Shown here: positions 55,303-63,316 of the stretch, piece after piece
How the letters are laid out: each line of letters opens with the position of its first letter
Numbering within the stretch: position 1 is the first letter of the stretch
Assembly (NCBI RefSeq): GCF_963663645.1
Contig: NZ_OY760503.1
Span: 2,547,501 to 2,611,500, forward strand
Source of the DNA: an uncultured Trichococcus sp.
GTDB taxonomy: Bacteria > Bacillota > Bacilli > Lactobacillales > Aerococcaceae
DNA: 64,000 nucleotides
Direction: 5' to 3'
Program-made: the position numbers and the translations under genes
The notes under the pieces: model-generated
Told to the model about the DNA's origin: nothing
The model's database searches: none
What the model saw: only the letters and a program-made list of their open reading frames with translations

Positions 55303-56229
55303 TTATTTTTGTAACGCTTCTAGGGTCTTGTTGAGGGATTTCAAATCCTCCACATTGTACACAGCGACCTCTTTATTGATTTTTTTGATGAATTTGCTTA
55401 AAGTCGTGCCAGGGCCGACTTCCACGAAGGTGTCCACACCCAATTCAACCAGTTTGCGGACGCTGTCTTCCCATAATACCGGCGATTCGATCTGGCGCAC
55501 CAACAGACCCTTGATGGCGTCTCTTGCCACGATTGTCGCTTCGGTATTGCCTACGACAGGTATCTTCGGTTCAGCCACAGTCACCTCAGCCAAAGCCACT
55601 TCCAACTTTTCCGCTGCAGGATGCAACAGGGCCGTATGGAAAGGGCCGCTGACGTTCAATGGGATGATGCGCTTCACGCCTTTCGACTCAAGAATTTCGA
55701 TGGCTTTATTGACGCCTTCGACTTCTCCGCCGATGACGATCTGCGTCGGCATATTGTAGTTGGCAGGCGCGACATAAGACGTCTCGCTTGCTTCCCGGCA
55801 AGATTCTTCGATGACAGAGCGTTCTGCATTCATGACGGCAGCCATTTTCCCACGGCCTGCCGGCACTGCCTCGCTCATGTACTTCCCGCGTTTCGCTACG
55901 AGCGAAATAGCCTCATTAAAAGAAAAAGCATTGGCTTTCACCAGTGCTGTATATTCTCCGAGGCTCAATCCTGCAACAAAATCTGGCTGAATTCCCTTTT
56001 CAGCTAGTAATTGATCAAGGGCGTAGCTAACCGTTAAGATTGCTGGTTGTGTATATTCAGTTAAATGAAGCTTGTCGTTCTCTTGGAAACATAGTTCTGC
56101 AACATCGTAACCAAGCGTTACTGAAGCTTCATCAAAAACAGTGCGCACAACGGCATACTCGTTATAAAGTTCTTGACCCATACCGAAATATTGCGCACCT
56201 TGACCACTGTAGACAAAAGCTGTTGCCAT
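55303..56229 (-). CDS. fabD: Malonyl-CoA:ACP transacylase
   Basis: Loads malonyl groups on ACP. The 308 residues start FVYSGQGAQYFGMG and carry the nucleophile in GLSLGEYTALV and the catalytic His in VSGPFHTALL. AGAGGTG precedes the ATG. Normal length. Confidence 0.97.
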   Translation of the reverse strand: MATAFVYSGQGAQYFGMGQELYNEYAVVRTVFDEASVTLGYDVAELCFQENDKLHLTEYTQPAILTVSYALDQLLAEKGIQPDFVAGLSLGEYTALVKANAFSFNEAISLVAKRGKYMSEAVPAGRGKMAAVMNAERSVIEESCREASETSYVAPANYNMPTQIVIGGEVEGVNKAIEILESKGVKRIIPLNVSGPFHTALLHPAAEKLEVALAEVTVAEPKIPVVGNTEATIVARDAIKGLLVRQIESPVLWEDSVRKLVELGVDTFVEVGPGTTLSKFIKKINKEVAVYNVEDLKSLNKTLEALQK

Positions 56230-56250
56230 TATTTCACCTCTATAAATTTG

Positions 56251-57210
56251 TTACTCAGCCCACAATTTTGCTTGGGCCAAGATAACTTCTTTGCATTCCG
56301 TCATATACTCTTGTATGATATCATGACACGTTTGTTCCTTCGAAATCAAACCGGCAATCTGTCCGGCCATCATCGAACCGTAGTCTTTATCACCATCGAC
56401 AGTCGCTCTTCTCAGAGCGCCTTTGCCCATTTCTTCAAGTTTTGCCAAGTCCGGATTTTCTTTGCTTGTCTCTTCTTTTTCGACTTGCAGATATTCTCTG
56501 GTCAACTTGTTGCGCAACACACGAACAGGATGTCCGGTAATCTGACCGGTAATGACTGTATCGATGTCTTTCGCCCTAAGGATGGCATTCTTGAAATTTT
56601 GATGTGCATTGGATTCTTTGGCGACTACAAAACGGGTACCCACTTGAACAGCAGATGCGCCCAACATGAAAGCAGCTGCCATCCCGCGTCCATCGCCGAT
56701 ACCTCCGGCAGCGATGACTGGAATGGAGACGGCATCGACAACCTGAGGAACCAGGGCAAGTGTCGTTGTTTTTCCGATGTGTCCACCGGATTCCATGCCT
56801 TCGACGACGACAGCGTGTGCGCCGTCTTTCTCCATTCTTCTCGCTAAAGCTACGGAAGCCACAACCGGAATAACGGTGATGCCTGCTTCTTTGAATTGGT
56901 TCATATAACGGGCTGGACTTCCGGCGCCGGTTGTGACAACCTTAACGCCTGCAGCGATCACTGCTTCAACAATGGCATCGACATGCGGATTCAAAAGCAT
57001 GATGTTTACACCAAAAGGCTTATCCGTCAATGCTTTCATTTTCGAAATTTTTTCATTCGCTACATCCACACTATCATGTCCAGTCCCGATAAGGCCCAAA
57101 CCACCAGCATTGGAAACGGCACTTGCCAAATCAGCATCCGCTACCCACGCCATTGCCCCTTGAATGATGGGATATTGAATACCTAATAATTCACATAATT
57201 CTGATTTCAT
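56251..57210 (-). CDS. fabK: Enoyl-ACP reductase II (FMN-dependent)
   Basis: Flavoprotein reducing trans-2-enoyl-ACP, the form typical of streptococci, enterococci and relatives and not inhibited by triclosan. The 319-residue TIM barrel begins ELLGIQYPIIQGAMAWVADADLA and shows the phosphate-binding IPVIAAGGIGDGRGMAAAF, the catalytic His in GMESGGHIGKT, and GTRFVVAKES. No fabI is in the window. Confidence 0.97.
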   Translation of the reverse strand: MKSELCELLGIQYPIIQGAMAWVADADLASAVSNAGGLGLIGTGHDSVDVANEKISKMKALTDKPFGVNIMLLNPHVDAIVEAVIAAGVKVVTTGAGSPARYMNQFKEAGITVIPVVASVALARRMEKDGAHAVVVEGMESGGHIGKTTTLALVPQVVDAVSIPVIAAGGIGDGRGMAAAFMLGASAVQVGTRFVVAKESNAHQNFKNAILRAKDIDTVITGQITGHPVRVLRNKLTREYLQVEKEETSKENPDLAKLEEMGKGALRRATVDGDKDYGSMMAGQIAGLISKEQTCHDIIQEYMTECKEVILAQAKLWAE

Positions 57211-57235
57211 ACAAGGCCTACTTTCCTTCTACTGC

Positions 57236-57463
57236 TTATTCTGCTAATTGAGCGTCAACGTATTTAACTAAATCTTCAACAGTGTTGATACCTTCGTCTG
57301 ATTCGATTTTGATATCGAATTCGTCTTCGATGTCGTTGATGATTTGGAACAAGTCTAAGCTGTCTGCATCCAAGTCTTCTCTGAAGTTAGTTGCTAATTG
57401 TACTTCTTCTACTTCTTTGTCCAATTGGTCCACGATAATAGCTTGAATTTTTTCGAATGTCAT
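57236..57463 (-). CDS. acpP: Acyl carrier protein
   Basis: A 75-residue acidic four-helix carrier whose Ser in DADSLDLFQ receives phosphopantetheine. The expected [12 protein letters not shown] context and acidic helix II are present. ATG 57463 has GGAGGAATTTATT upstream; a longer frame to 57478 runs through this ribosome site. It lies between fabH and fabK, as in other Lactobacillales. Confidence 0.97.
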   Translation of the reverse strand: MTFEKIQAIIVDQLDKEVEEVQLATNFREDLDADSLDLFQIINDIEDEFDIKIESDEGINTVEDLVKYVDAQLAE

Positions 57464-57488
57464 AATAAATTCCTCCAAATATGTTTTT

Positions 57489-58472
57489 TTAGTTTAATGA
57501 TACTACGATGGCTCCCCAAGTGAGGCCGCCACCAAATCCTGTCATCAGCACCTTATCTTTGGTGCCGAGTTGAATTTCCTTGGTTTGAACAAGCTGATCC
57601 AACAATATCGGAATGCTTGCTGCTGAGGTGTTGCCCGTTTCCGCAATGTTTGTGGCAAACAATGAAAATGGCATTTTCACTTTTTTGCTGATTGCCTCCA
57701 ATAAGCGTACATTTGCTTGATGAGCTAAAATCTTCTTCAGATCGCCGTCAGAAAGATTTCCTTTCTCCATCACTTCGCGTATGACGCTTGGCACACTGCG
57801 GATTGCAAAATCAAAGATGGCTCTGCCATCCATCGTAAGGAAAGCCTGTTCCTCCTGAGAGGAGTCTCCATACGGATTTTTTACTTTCATTGTGTTCGCC
57901 ACTAATGCCATATGGCGTCCACCATCAGAATGGATCGCTTCTGCAACGAAGCAATCGTCTTCCGTTCGTTCCAACAATACGCCGCCTGCGCCATCCCCAA
58001 ACAGGACAGCAGTAGAACGGTCTTCCCAGTTGACGACTTTTGACATTGTCTCAGCACCGATGATCATGCCATATTGATATAGACCGCTCTGCATCATATG
58101 GAGGCCGGTGGACAATGCGTAAACAAAGCCTGAACAAGCTGCATTGATATCGAAACAGAAAGCATTTACTGCACCTATCTTTTCTTGCACTAAGCAAGCA
58201 GTCGATGGGCTGAGAGCATCCGGAGTCATTGTTGCTACTATGATGAAGTCCAGTTGGTCTGCAGTGATCTTACCGTTTTGCAAAATTCTGAGGGCCGCTT
58301 TGCTTGACAAATCGGAAGTATTTTCATCCTTCGAAATGTGTCGGCTGCGGATGCCTGTCCTTTTGCTGATCCACTCATCACTTGTGTCCATGATTTTAGA
58401 CAGATCATCGTTTGAGATGGTCTGTTCAGGAAGGTAGTGACCTGTTGCGCTTATCTTTGAACCCAATTTCAT
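57489..58472 (-). CDS. fabH: Beta-ketoacyl-ACP synthase III
   Basis: Starts fatty-acid synthesis by condensing acetyl-CoA (or branched acyl-CoA) with malonyl-ACP. The 327 residues contain the Cys-His-Asn triad: Cys in [11 protein letters not shown], His in [10 protein letters not shown] and Asn in [13 protein letters not shown] 58472 is eight bases after AGGAA and shares a base with the fabT stop (TGATG), so the two are coupled. Confidence 0.97.
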   Translation of the reverse strand: MKLGSKISATGHYLPEQTISNDDLSKIMDTSDEWISKRTGIRSRHISKDENTSDLSSKAALRILQNGKITADQLDFIIVATMTPDALSPSTACLVQEKIGAVNAFCFDINAACSGFVYALSTGLHMMQSGLYQYGMIIGAETMSKVVNWEDRSTAVLFGDGAGGVLLERTEDDCFVAEAIHSDGGRHMALVANTMKVKNPYGDSSQEEQAFLTMDGRAIFDFAIRSVPSVIREVMEKGNLSDGDLKKILAHQANVRLLEAISKKVKMPFSLFATNIAETGNTSAASIPILLDQLVQTKEIQLGTKDKVLMTGFGGGLTWGAIVVSLN

Positions 58473-58933
58473 CAACCCTGTTCCTTGATATTTTGAACTA
58501 ACCCAAATAAGAAACCGTGAAGATTGTTTAGGCCTTTCAGCAAAACTTTCACTTCCTGATCTTCCATATCGCGAATGGTATTTTTTACCATCTCTCTATG
58601 GAACTTATCATGAAGACGATACAGTAAGCGTCCTTTTTTGGTTAATCCTAGTTTTACGACTCTGCGGTCTTTCTGCATCCGAATGCGTTCAACATACCCT
58701 TTTTTTACCAGAGTGTTTATGGCCACCGTCAAAGTTCCCGCAGTTATGTTCAATTTTTTCGCTACTTCAGAAGTTGTGTGTTCCTGATACATGCCGATCG
58801 CCTCGACTGTATGCATCTCCTTTATGGATAGATCAGAAAAGGTACTGACACGCAATGCCCCCTCTTCGATATCCAGCACTTCATTGAAGACAGCTACGAG
58901 GTATGAGTTAATTTTATCTATGGAATGATCCAA
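58472..58933 (-). CDS. fabT: FabT, MarR-family repressor of fatty-acid synthesis
   Basis: Represses the fab operon, with long-chain acyl-ACP as corepressor in related species. The 153-residue winged-helix protein has the recognition region TTSEVAKKLNITAGTLTVAINTLVKKGYVERIR and the wing KDRRVVKLGLTKKG. I choose TTG 58933 (LDHSIDKINSYL), eight bases after GGGGGAG; this gives the usual FabT length, while the open frame to 59053 crosses the operator and promoter. First gene of the operon, with FabT-type dyads just upstream. Confidence 0.93.
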   Translation of the reverse strand: MDHSIDKINSYLVAVFNEVLDIEEGALRVSTFSDLSIKEMHTVEAIGMYQEHTTSEVAKKLNITAGTLTVAINTLVKKGYVERIRMQKDRRVVKLGLTKKGRLLYRLHDKFHREMVKNTIRDMEDQEVKVLLKGLNNLHGFLFGLVQNIKEQG

Positions 58934-58991
58934 AGATATCACTCCCCCTTTCGATGCCCAATCAAACCACATTCGTTTGAAGGCCAAAATA

Positions 58992-59049
58992 GTTTGATGT
59001 TCAAACCTTTCGACTTTCAAACTATATAAAATTTTATACAGCCTGTCAA
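58992..59049 (-). promoter_or_regulatory. fab operon promoter with FabT-like operators
   Basis: On the minus strand: -35 TTGACA (59049-59044), 17-base spacer, -10 TATAGT (59026-59021). GTTTGAACATCAAAC (59006-58992), just past the start point, is a perfect six-base-arm dyad of the FabT type, and a related GTTTGAAAGTC lies on the -10. A third, looser TCAAAC/GTTTGA pair lies at about 58963-58981. Binding would block transcription directly. Confidence 0.85.
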
Positions 59050-59174
59050 GCATTTCGATAATAATTTTTCTGTTGCATTTTCCGGTTCCGCAAGATTCAT
59101 TGATTCCTTACTATTGTAAAACGGTTACGTAAAACTGCAGGATAAACAGCCTGCTTGATACGGACTGCCGCAAC

Positions 59175-59206
59175 AAAAAGAAGCGACGATGAGCGCCGCT
59201 TCTTTC
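59175..59206 (-). terminator. Terminator of the DUF2187-like gene
   Basis: On the minus strand AAAGAAGCG (59205-59197) and CGCTTCTTT (59185-59177) form the stem, ending in a short T-run. Confidence 0.82.
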
Positions 59207-59216
59207 CATATATGTA

Positions 59217-59561
59217 TTAGTCAACTTTAACAAATTCTTCAATGTCTTTGAAATTCACAATCGTTTTATCCTCGCAGATGTCCTTCATTGTGCCGGAGGA
59301 TAAATCCCAATAAATTTCTACGACGGCGCTATTTGTCAATAATTTTCGGATTACCCCTACCATTTCCTGCTTGCGGAATGTAAATTTTATTTCATCACCG
59401 ATCTCAGGCCGTATAGATTCCTTGATGGCATCGACGACCTCCAAAGCCTGCTCATACGACACGCCAAGCAGATTCGCAATACGTGAGTTGCTCGTACCTT
59501 TACGTAATTCGCTCTCAATCATGGTTTTTGTTTCGTTAGTAATATTTCGTACCATTTCCAT
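59217..59561 (-). CDS. DUF2187-like protein with N-terminal HTH-like region
   Basis: A 114-residue soluble protein. Residues 51-114 resemble the small DUF2187/YkvS beta-fold (EIGDEIKFTFRKQEMVGVIRKLLTNSAVVEI). Residues 12-45 (TKTMIESELRKGTSNSRIANLLGVSYEQALEVVDAI) look like a helix-turn-helix, longer than the usual stand-alone form. Function unknown; nucleic-acid binding is a guess. GAGG precedes the ATG by five bases. Own promoter and terminator. Confidence 0.68.
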   Translation of the reverse strand: MEMVRNITNETKTMIESELRKGTSNSRIANLLGVSYEQALEVVDAIKESIRPEIGDEIKFTFRKQEMVGVIRKLLTNSAVVEIYWDLSSGTMKDICEDKTIVNFKDIEEFVKVD

Positions 59562-59610
59562 TATCGCCTCACTTTTAAGAACCAGGAACTACAACAGACT
59601 TACAACTAGT

Positions 59611-59619
59611 AGTATACCA
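59611..59619 (-). promoter_or_regulatory. Extended -10 promoter of the DUF2187-like gene
   Basis: The minus strand reads TGGTATACT (59619-59611), 50 bases before the start codon. No good -35. Confidence 0.55.
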
Positions 59620-59721
59620 CACTTTTCATGATTTAGCCTAAATTTCCAATTATTGCCTTTAATATCGAAATATATCTTTCAAATTATTGACTTGGGTCCG
59701 CAATTTCATTTCAAAAATGTG

Positions 59722-59750
59722 TTAATTATCTGCCCGCTATGAGGTATAAT
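59722..59750 (+). promoter_or_regulatory. Promoter of the 101-residue gene
   Basis: -35 TTAATT (59722-59727, weak), 17-base spacer, -10 TATAAT (59745-59750), about 40 bases before the gene start. Confidence 0.5.
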
Positions 59751-59790
59751 GATGATGTGAAGAGTTTAACATTCTGTTTAGGAGGGATTT

Positions 59791-60096
59791 ATGATGTTGA
59801 ATGACCTTATTACGATACTGAAATATGAATACACGGTTCATCCAGGTGAGTATTTCAATGTGGATACTTACTGGGTGAAGAGCATGTCTGAAGTGAAGAC
59901 TGTCATCATCGACCAGGATCATGTATTCACGAAAATGGTAAGTTTTTACCCCAAAAATTTCGTCATCTATTTGGAGCAGTTCCCTGATCAGAGCATCTAC
60001 CGCACCAATTTTCCATTGAAGAAAATCGAAAACAGCGATTCGCATGAAGTTGTTTTCGACGAAGCGACAAAAAACGTCTATGAGTATCTGGATTGA
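59791..60096 (+). CDS. Hypothetical small acidic protein
   Basis: A 101-residue soluble protein I do not recognise. AGGAGG precedes the tandem ATGs at 59791 and 59794. The sequence is alternating beta-like (YTVHPGEYFNVDTYWVKS, VKTVIIDQDHVFTKM, FVIYLEQFPDQSIYRTNFPL) with an acidic end (EVVFDEATKNVYEYLD). No membrane segment or known motif. It has a promoter and a strong terminator of its own, which supports expression. Confidence 0.72.
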   Translation: MMLNDLITILKYEYTVHPGEYFNVDTYWVKSMSEVKTVIIDQDHVFTKMVSFYPKNFVIYLEQFPDQSIYRTNFPLKKIENSDSHEVVFDEATKNVYEYLD

Positions 60097-60126
60097 TTCC
60101 ACCAAATTTTAAAGTCATTGTCACAG

Positions 60127-60168
60127 AAAAAGCCCGCCGTAAGGATCAAATCCTTGCAGCGGGCTTTT
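60127..60168. terminator. Bidirectional terminator, small gene / tRNA-Arg copy 1
   Basis: AAAAGCCCGC (60128-60137) pairs with GCGGGCTTTT (60159-60168), with TAAGGAT/ATCCTTG extending inside. It ends the plus-strand small gene and the minus-strand tRNA. Confidence 0.88.
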
Positions 60169-60181
60169 GATTTGTTTGATA

Positions 60182-60255
60182 CGTCTCAAGAGAGATTCGA
60201 ACTCCCGACCGTTCGCTTAGAAGGCGAATGCTCTATCCGGCTGAGCTATTGAGAC
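60182..60255 (-). tRNA. tRNA-Arg (anticodon UCU), copy 1
   Basis: Complete cloverleaf on the minus strand: acceptor GTCTCAA/TTGAGAC, D stem GCTC/GAGC, anticodon arm TTCGC-CTTCTAA-GCGAA with anticodon TCT (reads AGA), T arm GGGAG-TTCGAAT-CTCTC, discriminator G. CCA is not encoded. Identical over its whole length to the copy at 60525. Confidence 0.95.
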
Positions 60256-60315
60256 AAAGTTAGTATTCGGCAAAACGCGTTTGGTTCAGCCTCAAAACCG
60301 GTGTCACAAGAAATG

Positions 60316-60344
60316 ATTATACAGCAAATCATTGTAGTTGTCAC
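60316..60344 (-). promoter_or_regulatory. Promoter of tRNA-Arg copy 1
   Basis: On the minus strand: -35 GTGACA (60344-60339), 17-base spacer, -10 TATAAT (60321-60316), about 55 bases upstream of the tRNA. Confidence 0.7.
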
Positions 60345-60446
60345 CCTGATTTTGACTATTTCCCAAAAAAATATTTCACCCTCGCAACAAACCGACAATC
60401 GCGTTGTTTTTTTCATTTGTTGCCCGGTCCAAATGGCTGTCATGAG

Positions 60447-60479
60447 AAAAAAACGTCGCATCCGCTTCATTGCGAATGC
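60447..60479 (-). terminator. Terminator of tRNA-Arg copy 2
   Basis: On the minus strand GCATTCGC (60479-60472) and GCGGATGC (60465-60458) pair with one mismatch, followed by GACG and seven T. Confidence 0.65.
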
Positions 60480-60524
60480 AACAGATGCTCTATCATGGAT
60501 GTAAGGACCTGAAAACAGATATGA

Positions 60525-60598
60525 CGTCTCAAGAGAGATTCGAACTCCCGACCGTTCGCTTAGAAGGCGAATGCTCTATCCGGCTGAGCTATTGAGAC
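60525..60598 (-). tRNA. tRNA-Arg (anticodon UCU), copy 2
   Basis: Same 74-base sequence and cloverleaf as copy 1, anticodon TCT, no encoded CCA. The flanking sequences differ, so only the tRNA (and a few bases) is duplicated. Confidence 0.95.
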
Positions 60599-60636
60599 AA
60601 ATTTTTGAGCCATCAGAACGACTCACAACATTTAAT

Positions 60637-60665
60637 AGTATAGGCGATAACCGCCCTAAAGTCAA
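60637..60665 (-). promoter_or_regulatory. Promoter of tRNA-Arg copy 2
   Basis: On the minus strand: -35 TTGACT (60665-60660), 17-base spacer, -10 TATACT (60642-60637), about 40 bases upstream of the tRNA. Confidence 0.8.
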
Positions 60666-60734
60666 CACTTTTTCGCGGGAAGGTTTTGATGTTCTGCTTC
60701 TTTTAGGGTTTCTGATCATCCAATGTTGTAATTT

Positions 60735-60765
60735 CCGGGCTGACTGTTTGTTTTCTCCAGCCCGG
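60735..60765 (-). terminator. Hairpin after the PLP lyase gene
   Basis: CCGGGCTG (60735-60742) and CAGCCCGG (60758-60765) form a strong eight-base stem just past the stop codon. It lacks a T-run, so it may be a weak or factor-dependent terminator or a 3' protecting structure. Confidence 0.45.
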
Positions 60766-60777
60766 AAACACAAATCA

Positions 60778-62031
60778 TTATGCGAAGAACGTATCCTGCA
60801 CTGCTGCTGTGACTGCCAGTTTGACGTGTTCGTAGGTAAGTCCGCCTTGCACATACAGCAGATAAGGCGGTCTGATCGGGCCATCTGCCGTCAATTCCAG
60901 GCTTGCGCCCTGAATGAAGGTTCCGGCAGCCATGATGACATCATCTTCGTAACCGGGCATATAGGCCGGAATCGGTTTGGCCGCTGCGTTCACCGGTGAA
61001 TATTTCTGGATCGTCTGAGCAAAGGCGATCATCGCTTCTTTGCTCGGCAGTGCCACCATTTGGATCAGGTCTGTGCGCGGGCTGTTCCACGCTGGGGTGG
61101 ACGATACGCCGCATTCTTCCAGCAGCCCAGCAGTATAGACAGCGCCCTTCACCGCTTCACCGACAACATGGGGCGCCAAAAACAAACCTTGGTACATCTC
61201 CAAAAGGCTGTAGAGTGAGGCTCCAGCTTCACGGCCGATCCCCGGTGTCGTCAGACGGTACGCGCACCGTTCGATCAGGTCTTCCCTGCCGGCGAGGTAA
61301 CCGCCCATCTTCACAATGCCGCCGCCCGGATTTTTGATGAGGGAGCCGGCAATCAGGTCCGCTCCGACTTCGATCGGCTCCAGCATTTCGACAAATTCCC
61401 CATAACAATTGTCGACAAAAAAGACGGTTTCCGAGCCTACATGCGGTCTGATCGCCGCAATCATCTCTTTGATCTCATTTATCGTAAAGGAGGGTCTGGC
61501 TGCATAGCCGCGGGAGCGTTGAATCGCGATCATTTTTGTTTTGGGGCTGATTTTTTCCAGCACCGTCGGAATGTCCACTTTGCCGTCTGCACACAGGTCG
61601 ATATGCTGATAAGCGATATTGTATTCTTTTAGAGAGCCGATCCCATTACCGGTCAAGCCGACAATATCCAGCAGGGTGTCGTATGGCGTTCCGGTCACGT
61701 AGATCAATTCATCACCGGGACGCAGGACTCCGAAGAGCGCAGTGGAGATAGCGTGTGTCCCGGAAATGATTTGCGGCCTGACCAAAGCAGCCTCAGCCTG
61801 GAAAACCTCGGCATATACTTTTTCGAGCGTATCACGGCCGTCATCGTCATAGCCATAGCCTGTGCTCGGGTTAAAATGGTAATCACTGACGCGGTGCTTC
61901 CGGAAAGCTTCCAGCACCTTGCCTTGATTAAACAATGCCTTTTCCTGTATCTCTTTAAAAACGGGCTGGATTTTCTTGTCCACTTGTTCGACCAATCCGG
62001 CCAGCCTTGCTTCTTTATTCGTCGCTTGCAT
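60778..62031 (-). CDS. PLP-dependent methionine gamma-lyase family protein (YnbB type)
   Basis: A 417-residue fold-type I PLP enzyme of the 'aluminium resistance' (YnbB) family, related to cystathionine and methionine gamma-lyases. Visible marks are STGYGYDDDGRDTLEKVYAEVF, the Asp-containing FFVDNCYGEF for the PLP nitrogen and the Schiff-base Lys in AGSLIKNPGGG. Actual substrate is unproven. The miaA-hflX-ynbB order matches Bacillus, where glnR follows; here tRNAs follow. The start overlaps the hflX end by 17 bases. Confidence 0.9.
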   Translation of the reverse strand: MQATNKEARLAGLVEQVDKKIQPVFKEIQEKALFNQGKVLEAFRKHRVSDYHFNPSTGYGYDDDGRDTLEKVYAEVFQAEAALVRPQIISGTHAISTALFGVLRPGDELIYVTGTPYDTLLDIVGLTGNGIGSLKEYNIAYQHIDLCADGKVDIPTVLEKISPKTKMIAIQRSRGYAARPSFTINEIKEMIAAIRPHVGSETVFFVDNCYGEFVEMLEPIEVGADLIAGSLIKNPGGGIVKMGGYLAGREDLIERCAYRLTTPGIGREAGASLYSLLEMYQGLFLAPHVVGEAVKGAVYTAGLLEECGVSSTPAWNSPRTDLIQMVALPSKEAMIAFAQTIQKYSPVNAAAKPIPAYMPGYEDDVIMAAGTFIQGASLELTADGPIRPPYLLYVQGGLTYEHVKLAVTAAVQDTFFA

Positions 62032-63316
62032 CTGTTGCTTTATCCCCTAACCATTTTGAATTGCTTTTAGCGTACCCTCTTAGGCGGTATGCATTGGTTT
62101 CTTCTATATATTCGATGGATTCCACAAAGGTCTCTTGCTGCATCTTATTCATCAAACGGGCTTCAGGGCCGCTTGCATCGATGTCTTTTGTATACGGAAC
62201 CAACATTTTGGCGATTTCTTCCCAGAGAAAGTCCTTCAACCGGTTGATGTCGTCATCATCAAGTGCTGAAATGACGATATTCGGAAAGAGCCGTGGCTGG
62301 AAATCCGGACCGGCAAGATCGCGTTTGTTGTAGATCGTCAACATAGGTGTCTTATCCATATCCAAATCCTTCAATAGATCCAATACGGTTTTTTCATGTT
62401 CATCGATGAAGGAAGTCGAAGCATCGACCACGTGCAAAAACACATCCATATTGCGGCTCTCTTCCAATGTTGAATGGAACGCATGGATCAACTGTGTCGG
62501 AAGATCCTGGATAAAGCCTACGGTATCGGTAATTGTAGCCTGGAATTGGTTCGGCAAGGTCAGCTTTCTTGTCAAAGGATCCAGAGTCGCGAACAATTTG
62601 TCTTCTTCCAAGGTTGCTGCGTCGGTCAAACGATTGATGACCGTCGATTTCCCTGCATTCGTGTAGCCGATCAAACCGATCTGGAAGACTTCGCTGGCAT
62701 GGCGTTTTTCTCTTGCCCTTTGGCGGTGCAGCTCTGTTTCTTCCAATGTTTTCTTGATTTCCTGCATCTGACTGTGGATGTGTCTGCGGTCGGTCTCGAG
62801 TTTTGTCTCACCAGGCCCTCTTGTGCCGATCCCCCCGCCTAGACGGGATAAATTAACGCCTTGACCCATCAGACGCGGCAACAGATAACTCAATTGCGCT
62901 AAGGCTACTTGAAGTTTCCCTTCTTTACTGCGGGCACGCATCGCAAAGATGTCCAATATCAGCTGAACACGGTCGATGACTTTGCAGTCGACAGTCTCCT
63001 GGATGTTGCGCACCTGTTTGGAAGAGAGCTCTTGCTGGAAAATGACGGTATCCGCCTCCAGTTCTGCACACAAATTCACCAGCTCTTCCACTTTCCCTTT
63101 GCCGATGACGGTCCGCGAATCTTTGCGTTCCCGCTTTTGGGCCAACACGCCGACAACTTCCCCCAACGCGGTTTCGGTCAATTCCGCCAGTTCCCTCAGT
63201 TGATATTCAAAGGCTTCATCCGTTTGATTCGTCTGAACGTTCACCAGAATTACTTTTTCTTTCGTATTTTCCATAGAATTTCCAACTTTCTTTTTTCGCT
63301 CTTTCTCATCCATCAT
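62015..63316 (-). CDS. hflX: Ribosome-associated GTPase HflX
   Basis: GTPase that splits stalled or hibernating 70S ribosomes. The N-terminal nucleotide-binding domain (about 15-190) includes the glycine-rich SRLGGGIGTRGPGETKLE; the G domain has P-loop GYTNAGKST, G3 DTVGF and G4 NKRD. Two starts are possible. ATG 63316 overlaps the miaA stop (ATGA) and would be coupled; ATG 63274 (MENTKEKVILVNVQ) gives a length nearer to relatives but has only GGAA as a ribosome site. Confidence 0.95.
   Translation of the reverse strand: MMDEKERKKKVGNSMENTKEKVILVNVQTNQTDEAFEYQLRELAELTETALGEVVGVLAQKRERKDSRTVIGKGKVEELVNLCAELEADTVIFQQELSSKQVRNIQETVDCKVIDRVQLILDIFAMRARSKEGKLQVALAQLSYLLPRLMGQGVNLSRLGGGIGTRGPGETKLETDRRHIHSQMQEIKKTLEETELHRQRAREKRHASEVFQIGLIGYTNAGKSTVINRLTDAATLEEDKLFATLDPLTRKLTLPNQFQATITDTVGFIQDLPTQLIHAFHSTLEESRNMDVFLHVVDASTSFIDEHEKTVLDLLKDLDMDKTPMLTIYNKRDLAGPDFQPRLFPNIVISALDDDDINRLKDFLWEEIAKMLVPYTKDIDASGPEARLMNKMQQETFVESIEYIEETNAYRLRGYAKSNSKWLGDKATDASDE

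Noticed and set aside
59113-59135. A cre (CcpA) site near TGTAAAACGGTTACG
   Set aside because: Spacing between the half sites does not fit the cre consensus, and the site is not placed at a promoter.
60182-60598. Phage or island attachment site at the tRNA-Arg duplication
   Set aside because: The repeat is a whole tRNA, not a 3'-end fragment. The 269-base spacer holds only a promoter and a terminator, and there is no integrase nearby.
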